NCBI GenBank assembly: GCA_022661535.1
Contig: JAKULF010000003.1
Location: 434,001-498,000, forward strand
Length of the DNA: 64,000 bases
Direction of reading: 5' to 3'
Source: Eutypa lata
Lineage: Eukaryota; Ascomycota; Sordariomycetes; Xylariales; Diatrypaceae
Part shown: piece after piece, positions 59,001 through 64,000 of the stretch
How positions within the stretch are numbered: the stretch's first letter is position 1
Layout of the letters: every line of letters starts with the position of its first letter
Position numbers and translations under genes: made by a program
The notes under the pieces: generated by a model
The model's input: the letters and a program-made list of their open reading frames with translations, nothing else
Told to the model about the DNA's origin: nothing
Databases searched by the model: none

Positions 59001-60890
59001 GAAGCCTTACCCAGATGCCTTAATGGAAGATTTGTACGGAGCGTACAACGAGACGAAGTTTTACGAAGATACTATGACTATTGACTTCGAAGATTTAAGC
59101 TTCTTAGAGAAAACCTACGCAAAGGTAAAGCACCCCAGAGTGCACTACTTGGACCGGGTCTATTTGATGACGACGTCAAGAAACTAGCCTTTGAATACTT
59201 TGATGTCTCTCTTCTTACTCTTGAGTCATTCGTCTCAATGGATTTCAAGTCGAGGCTAACGTCAAAGTTCTTCGGTGCCTTGACTACTGTTATGAAGGTT
59301 TGTCATGCAAAGGATAAATGGATTTCACATAAAACTGACATGAAATTAGGATCCAGCTCTGAGTTTGCGTCTCGCAAATAGTAGTCTCGATGCTCCGGAT
59401 CCGGAGGTTTCAGACGTACCTCACCAAGAAAAAATGTCTAGATGGGTTATATCCCACCGAAATATGCTCGATGATCAGCAACATCATCGAGTACGATTCG
59501 CAGGTGAAGCAAAATGCAAGGCATGCGAGAAAGGTATCGTTTATACAAACTTAGAGAGCGCAACGGCCCACTTTCGCCAAATGCACATGGTCTCTTCAAT
59601 GACGGAGGAGAGTATGCAGTATTACATCTTATCGTTAGCAAATGCACTGGAGGAAAGACTAGTAGAAGAACAGCTTGATGTTCTTCGAATTGGCCGGGAT
59701 GGGATGATTGCAATGCTTCAGAAGCTAATATCTATCCAAGATGGGGTCATCTATGATGACGAGTTCCGAGGACAACGGGGCCTCCCATACCAGCTGCTCG
59801 AAGCTTTCAAATGGATATTTGTATTCGTGTGTATGGTGTCGCTGGTTCTCCATGAGATATCTTGGTTCTACAAGGACGAATTAGTCCAGAAGGACACCAA
59901 AGACCTGACAAGCCCCAAAATTCATGCCCAAAAGCAGATGCTCTCGAGAGTGAGATCAACAACCGAGAATATTATCAGAAACGCCGAGAGGGCTCTCATA
60001 TCCCCAGTTTCTTTTGTTCAGGACGATGGGCCAGAGAACTTCCTGATTTCTGTCGGTCCCCATTATGTCATCACAAGAATTGTCTGCAACCTGCTGAGAA
60101 CGCCAGTGCATAAGCACAGACGGGCTGTGGATTTGTACGAAACGTTAACCAAGAACCTGGTAAGTATTCTACTAGAGGGCTTGCTGTGTGGCAGTTACTG
60201 ATGCGGGTGCAGTGGTCACAAATTCTTCGCTATCCAAATAAGCGCCAGGTCCTCAGCATTGGTGCCCTGCGTGACGAGCTATACCTAATCCAAGATTTCC
60301 ACGATTGGCAAAAGGAGGCACTGCTATCATTCTCTCTAGTTGCAAACCCAATGACCTACCCGCGCGGTTTCAAGCACGAGGAACGCTACAAACTCTTTTC
60401 TTACGAACTCCAGCTCATAGATTGGGAGGACATCAAGCTGGACAAAGAACTCCAACATGTCGCACAACTGCTCTCCAACTGCGAACGGATGATCCAGCAC
60501 GTCAAGGAGCTCACTGAAATCATGAAGGACGACCAGGGTCGTGCAATTTTCATTTTCACGACCGTCACTATAATATTCCTTCCCCTCAGTTTCGTTGCCT
60601 CCTATGTTAGCATGAGCGGCGGGACGACGGGACTGGATTGGAATGGACTGCAACGGCTATTTTGGGAGACCGCCGGGCCACTGACACTTGTGATCTTGAT
60701 TTTCTGCCTGGGAATTGCTCAGAGAGAGAAGGTCATGGATACCATTCTGGCTAGTACTTGGTTTGGCAAGGTGATGAGTTGGAGGGATGCAGCCATGTGG
60801 ACTGGAGAAGATGGTGACCGCAGAATTTGGAACTGGAAGAGGGGCTCAAGAAGTAACGGAGATGACCTTGAACTGTCAAATGAGAAATGA
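56097..60890 (+). CDS. Two ubiquitin-like domains fused to a CorA-like membrane domain
   Basis: Exons 56097-56264, 56319-56648, 56702-57609, 57670-57709, 57768-58149, 58200-58363, 58413-58788, 58850-59297, 59350-60159 and 60213-60890 give about 1434 residues. Two fungal ubiquitin-like domains open the protein, each with GRKFTFPF...RTW, then EE-helix, HVDAIGP and a strand ending in TMHMW or TMRMW. A Pro-rich, then Ser/Thr/Asp-rich linker follows, then a large helical region (DIAQFDLSKEPRICSLIHHL onward). A zinc-finger-like motif sits at 59515-59586 (CKAC ... HFRQMH). The C-terminus resembles CorA-type channels: a long helix (LSNCERMIQHVKELTEI) and two membrane helices (AIFIFTTVTIIFLPLSFVAS and AGPLTLVILIFCLGIA), with YVSMSG where CorA has the GMN loop. 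The frame shifts by one base near 59145: KVKHPRVH and LLGPGLFDDD are in different phases. The total is one base short of a multiple of three. The role is unknown. Confidence 0.82.
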
Positions 60891-61213
60891 CAAGGCTGGG
60901 AATTTCATATAACTTCGGTTTGCTACTTACTAACTACGGTGTTGTATACGACTTTCACGAACTTCATTACAATCACATCCCATCCGTCATGACTGAACAG
61001 CAAGTCTATGGAACTAGAGTGATTTTGCGACCGCGTCCTGATCAAAGACATCGAGAAGCTAGGTAGGAAGAGCTATAACCTAAGGTGAGCCTTTACACTC
61101 AGATTGTGATATCCCCTCCACACACAGAGCGCGCAAATTTCAATGTCCTAGCTACTGTAAGAATCCTCGCATCCTCCGTAGTGTGCATGCAACTACCCCT
61201 CGTACTTAACACT
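60891..61213. other. Convergent intergenic spacer
   Basis: A 0.3 kb spacer between the 3' ends of the ULD-CorA gene (+) and the MYND-finger gene (-). Nothing beyond presumed 3' UTRs is visible. Confidence 0.5.
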
Positions 61214-62335
61214 CTATCGAGCTTTGATGCGCTTGACGAAATCGATCGCCTGTTCGCACTCCGACCACGAATACCACGTATGTCTGAACGCGATGATGAC
61301 CTCTTCAGGGGATCCCAGACTGTAGATAGTGGGCATCGCATGCGAGTAGCGCTCTGGGTGGTGCAACGCCGGCCAGTAGTGCTTGTTGAGCTCGTCGACG
61401 CGGTCGTAGAGACTGGCGACCTGCTTCTGTAGACTAGCAACTAGGTCCTTGTAGTCGGGGCGGTCGACGATGTCCTTGCGGTTGTACAGGACGTCGCTAA
61501 TGGCCTCCTCGCGTATCCACTCCATCTTCTTCTCGTAGCTGAGGTTCGGGTGCTTCTGGACCTCCTCCTGCAATCCGCGCAAGTCGAGCAGCAGCCGTAT
61601 CTTGAGGTTCGTCATGGCGGCGATGAAGGGGAGTGTGATAACTTTCTCCACACTGCACTCCAGATAGTCCTCGAGCGCGTCCTCGCCCTTCAGGTTCAGA
61701 AACTGCAGGTCCATGTCGCGCCAATCGTAGTCGCTCGTGCCCTTGGCAGCATACCACTTGAGGAAATCGTAGGCCTCCTGATCCCTGCCAAGACGAAGAT
61801 ATAGCGATGGGATCTGCTCGCGCACGCCCTGGTTGTCGCCGCGGTTCAGACGCAGCATGTCGAGGGCGCACTTCAGAGCCTCCTCGACCGCCTCTCCCGT
61901 GCGGACGTTGAGTACGGCGGACATGAGGTCGTGGTACCGCTGCATGTAGGGGCGGGTGCCGGACCAGAACCAGAACTGGCCGGGGACCTCTTGAAACGGG
62001 TTCGCGGGCGTCATCATGTCGCCCGGGTGGGCCTCGAGGGAGGCCCTCTCGCTCTCGAGGGCCCGGCGCGCCTCCTTGACCAGGTTGCACGATGTCTTGT
62101 GCGCGGGCCGGTGGGCCTTCTGGTGCTCGGCGCCGCAGTACTGGATCACCTGGCAGGCTCCACACCGCAGGAGGTTGTCCCGTCGGACGCAGCGCGGCCC
62201 TGAGCACTTCCGGAAGAAGAGCCCGAGATTCAGGCGGTTCGGTTGCTCGCCTTCGGCGGAGGTCAAAAGCGTCTCCATATTTTTTTTTATTTTTTTTGAG
62301 GACATCAACCCGTTGTAGTTATTTGGTGATATCAA
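61214..62335 (-). CDS. MYND-type zinc finger protein, up to 373 aa
   Basis: Intronless. The zinc finger lies near the N-terminus, in the order CSGPRC, CGAC, YCGAEHQKAH, HKTSC. It is a MYND finger in which the usual sixth cysteine is His (AEHQ), a variant seen in fungal members. The rest is helical and TPR-like (EEALKCALDMLRLNRGD, YLRLGRDQEAYDFLKWYAAK), without the SET domain found in SMYD methyltransferases. MYND fingers usually bind proline-rich partners, so an adaptor role is likely, but the pathway is unknown. The start is uncertain: ATGs at 62335, 62305 and 62278 are in frame. The last one, METLLTSAEGE, follows an A-rich tract that reads better as a leader than as KKIKKN, so the true protein may have 354 residues. 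Confidence 0.85.
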   Translation of the reverse strand: MISPNNYNGLMSSKKIKKNMETLLTSAEGEQPNRLNLGLFFRKCSGPRCVRRDNLLRCGACQVIQYCGAEHQKAHRPAHKTSCNLVKEARRALESERASLEAHPGDMMTPANPFQEVPGQFWFWSGTRPYMQRYHDLMSAVLNVRTGEAVEEALKCALDMLRLNRGDNQGVREQIPSLYLRLGRDQEAYDFLKWYAAKGTSDYDWRDMDLQFLNLKGEDALEDYLECSVEKVITLPFIAAMTNLKIRLLLDLRGLQEEVQKHPNLSYEKKMEWIREEAISDVLYNRKDIVDRPDYKDLVASLQKQVASLYDRVDELNKHYWPALHHPERYSHAMPTIYSLGSPEEVIIAFRHTWYSWSECEQAIDFVKRIKAR

Positions 62336-62729
62336 AGTGCGGTGTTCTCATACAGACTGGTTCTGTATGTTTATTTTTCCAAACTTCTTTACGCGTAATG
62401 ACGATGTGTGAAGAATGGTTTGGCCCGTGCTGGCAACCGGAAAATTCGGGATGGCGTAACTAAACGGTGCAATGGATGATCCTTGCGCTACTTTTGTTGT
62501 CATGACGGTTAGTATCGATAATTGATAATATTCCTTTATCTGATAGGCTCAATGGAGCGGGTGGCTGCCTAAAAGATTTTTTTATGTTTCAAACTGGACT
62601 TGACATCAAGCGGTGAAGTATTTCTTCCTCCTCCGCGCCCCGTAGTTATCTGCTACGTATGTATGGATCTATCGGGCCCCTCTAGATATAGGATACCCAA
62701 AAACGCGAGCGGTTCAGATACGGGTCACT
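62336..62729. other. Promoter of the MYND-finger gene
   Basis: A 0.4 kb AT-rich spacer between two minus-strand genes. No further feature is recognised. Confidence 0.45.
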
Positions 62730-63553
62730 TCAGCACCGTTTCCATATCCATCCCCACTTCTCCGTGACCGTCGCGTTCTTGCCTCCGCCGTAGAACCCGT
62801 ACGCGTCGCTACGCGTTGACGTAAGCGCGACGCGGAAATTAACATTTAGGATGCCGACGGCGCCGTCTCGGCCCGTGCACGGCGACCACACTACGCCCGA
62901 TTCCGGGATCTCAGCATGCAGCTCGATATCGCGGGAGAGTGTCGAGTTCGGGGCGCTTTCTAGGGTCTGCACTGTGGATATCTGTAAACAGGTTAATGCC
63001 TAGATCAATCGTCGATATTCACTAACTGAGTGCGCATCACGCGCGCGCGCACACACACACACACTAGATATGCGTTCATGGATACACAAAAGCATGCAAT
63101 AAAAGGGATAAATAATCATAGAACACTTACCGTATTACCCGCATCCTGGCTATAAAACACAGTGACATACTGCTTCAGCGTCACACCGGGCTCAAGCTCC
63201 ACGTGCCCGCGCGACCACAGGTCCCGGAGCCCGACCTGCCAGCCGGGCGCGCCGTCCGCCAGGCTCACGTGCGCCTGGCAGTTGGCGGTATGGGTATTCA
63301 CGCTGCCGCCATACGAGGCGGCGAAGTCCGGTAACGTGAACCTCAGATGCGCCCAGCCTCCAGACCTAAGTGGTGTGGTTCCGCTTTGTGGACACCCATT
63401 ACCCGAGAAGGAGATCGATTGGATGGTCGGTGGTTGGAAGGATGGTGCTTCTAATTCAGTGGTGGAAAGTAGGATGCTGGGAGTTTGTGATAATGGCGTC
63501 GCTGCAGGTGAGGTGGCTGCGAAGATCAGGGGGAGGATGCTTGGGAGATGCAT
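62730..63553 (-). CDS. Secreted DUF4360 protein, 224 aa
   Basis: Exons 63553-63131 and 62981-62730 join between codons (148-nt-class intron, donor GTAAGT, acceptor TTTACAG). I chose the ATG at 63553 because it starts a signal peptide (MHLPSILPLIFAATSPAA); the frame is open further upstream, but that part is basic and unlike a secretory signal. The mature part carries DUF4360 hallmarks: ISFSGNGCPQSGT at the start, an FTLPDF-like strand, TANCQAHVSL, GWQVGLRDLWSRGHVELEPG, and near the end VVWSPCTG with a following LNVNFRVAL strand. Paired cysteines are as expected. Fungal members are small secreted proteins of unknown function; no catalytic residues are known. The intron contains a GC/AC dinucleotide repeat. 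Confidence 0.87.
63041..63064. repeat. (GC)5(AC)7 repeat within an intron
   Basis: Alternating purine-pyrimidine tract in the DUF4360 gene intron, a sequence type able to adopt left-handed DNA. Confidence 0.85.
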
Positions 63554-64000
63554 GTTCAAGGCTCGTCGTTTGAGTTTATTCAAGATTTTTGTAGGTTGCG
63601 ATTTAATGACAGCTATTCTATTCACCAATTCTGCATAAATGCAAGAAGGGTTCATCTTACGGACTGTCAATACTAGGGGCTTTCGCCCTCTTCTTAAGTA
63701 TGCCTTCCGTGACCCTCCCTAGGTAACCTAACCGAGATTCCATCGTCAGCTCATATGGCACGATGGACTCTCAGCTGTAGACCTATAATATATCTTCACC
63801 ATTAATCTAAGTTTCCTTGATATGATGTCTTGAATGATCTAGACTCCTGGCCGTAATCGTTAAGCCTTTAGCCGTATTAGCCGCATACCCACCGGATTCC
63901 AAAAGAAACTAGTGACTGCTCCGTCTACTGAAGCTCTGGGCGCCTCGGCCAGTTTAAGAATTATAATCGATATGGTATTGATGACGCACAGCCTGCTTTC
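63554..64000. other. Promoter of the DUF4360 gene and window edge
   Basis: AT-rich sequence upstream of the secreted-protein gene, running to the end of the window. No other gene is recognised. Confidence 0.45.

Noticed and set aside
59128..59141. A 14-nt GT...AG segment that would repair the ULD-CorA frame as an intron
   Set aside because: Far below the minimum size for spliceosomal introns; a single-base loss is the simpler explanation.

Overview
This window looks like nuclear DNA of a filamentous ascomycete (Pezizomycotina, most likely a Sordariomycete). The evidence is short introns (mostly 50-170 nt) with GTRAGT-like donors, CTAAC-type branch sites and YAG acceptors, long intergenic spacers full of short tandem repeats, and typical mould gene families (Zn2Cys6 regulator, GH78 rhamnosidase, DUF4360 secreted protein, ubiquitin-like/CorA fusion, SLIP-GC-like GTPase). 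I rebuilt exon structures by hand. Coordinates are from sequence inspection; family names are from recognition of motifs, not from database searches.

Layout. 0.5-8 kb: a small unknown protein (-), an alpha/beta hydrolase with an Asp nucleophile (-), an RNase H-fold protein with an apparently degenerate active site (+), and a frame at 6.8-8.0 kb broken only by three TAG codons. 9.6-18.5 kb: two ubiquitin-proteasome genes on the minus strand, a UBA-UAS-UIM-UBX protein (Ubx5 type) and the proteasome adaptor Ecm29. 18.5-29.8 kb: an 11 kb stretch with no recognisable protein. Its right half is pyrimidine-rich, with several donor and branch/acceptor signals on the + strand, and looks like a very long spliced leader of the next gene. 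29.8-31.5 kb: a three-RRM RNA-binding protein (+). 36.8-38.7 kb: a cytochrome b561-type membrane protein (+). 40.0-44.1 kb: an eight-exon nuclear dynamin-like GTPase (-).

45.2-55.0 kb is a possible catabolic cluster: a glutathione S-transferase-like protein, an FAD monooxygenase and a Zn2Cys6 regulator (all -), then a divergent alpha-L-rhamnosidase gene (+) that is decaying (two frameshifts, one nonsense codon, one lost splice acceptor). An identical 11-bp CGG-type element lies upstream of both the monooxygenase and the regulator. 56.1-60.9 kb: a large protein with two ubiquitin-like domains, a zinc-finger-like motif and a CorA-like membrane end, with one apparent single-base frameshift. 61.2-63.6 kb: a MYND-finger protein and a secreted DUF4360 protein (both -).

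The points most worth following are the all-TAG interrupted frame (possible A-to-I recoding target, or point-mutation decay), the spliced leader with four copies of an 11-nt element before an RNA-binding-protein gene, repeated psi-K-x-E/D-P motifs in the nuclear GTPase, the shared 11-bp element of the 45-55 kb cluster, and the duplicated domain-plus-intron in the ULD-CorA gene.
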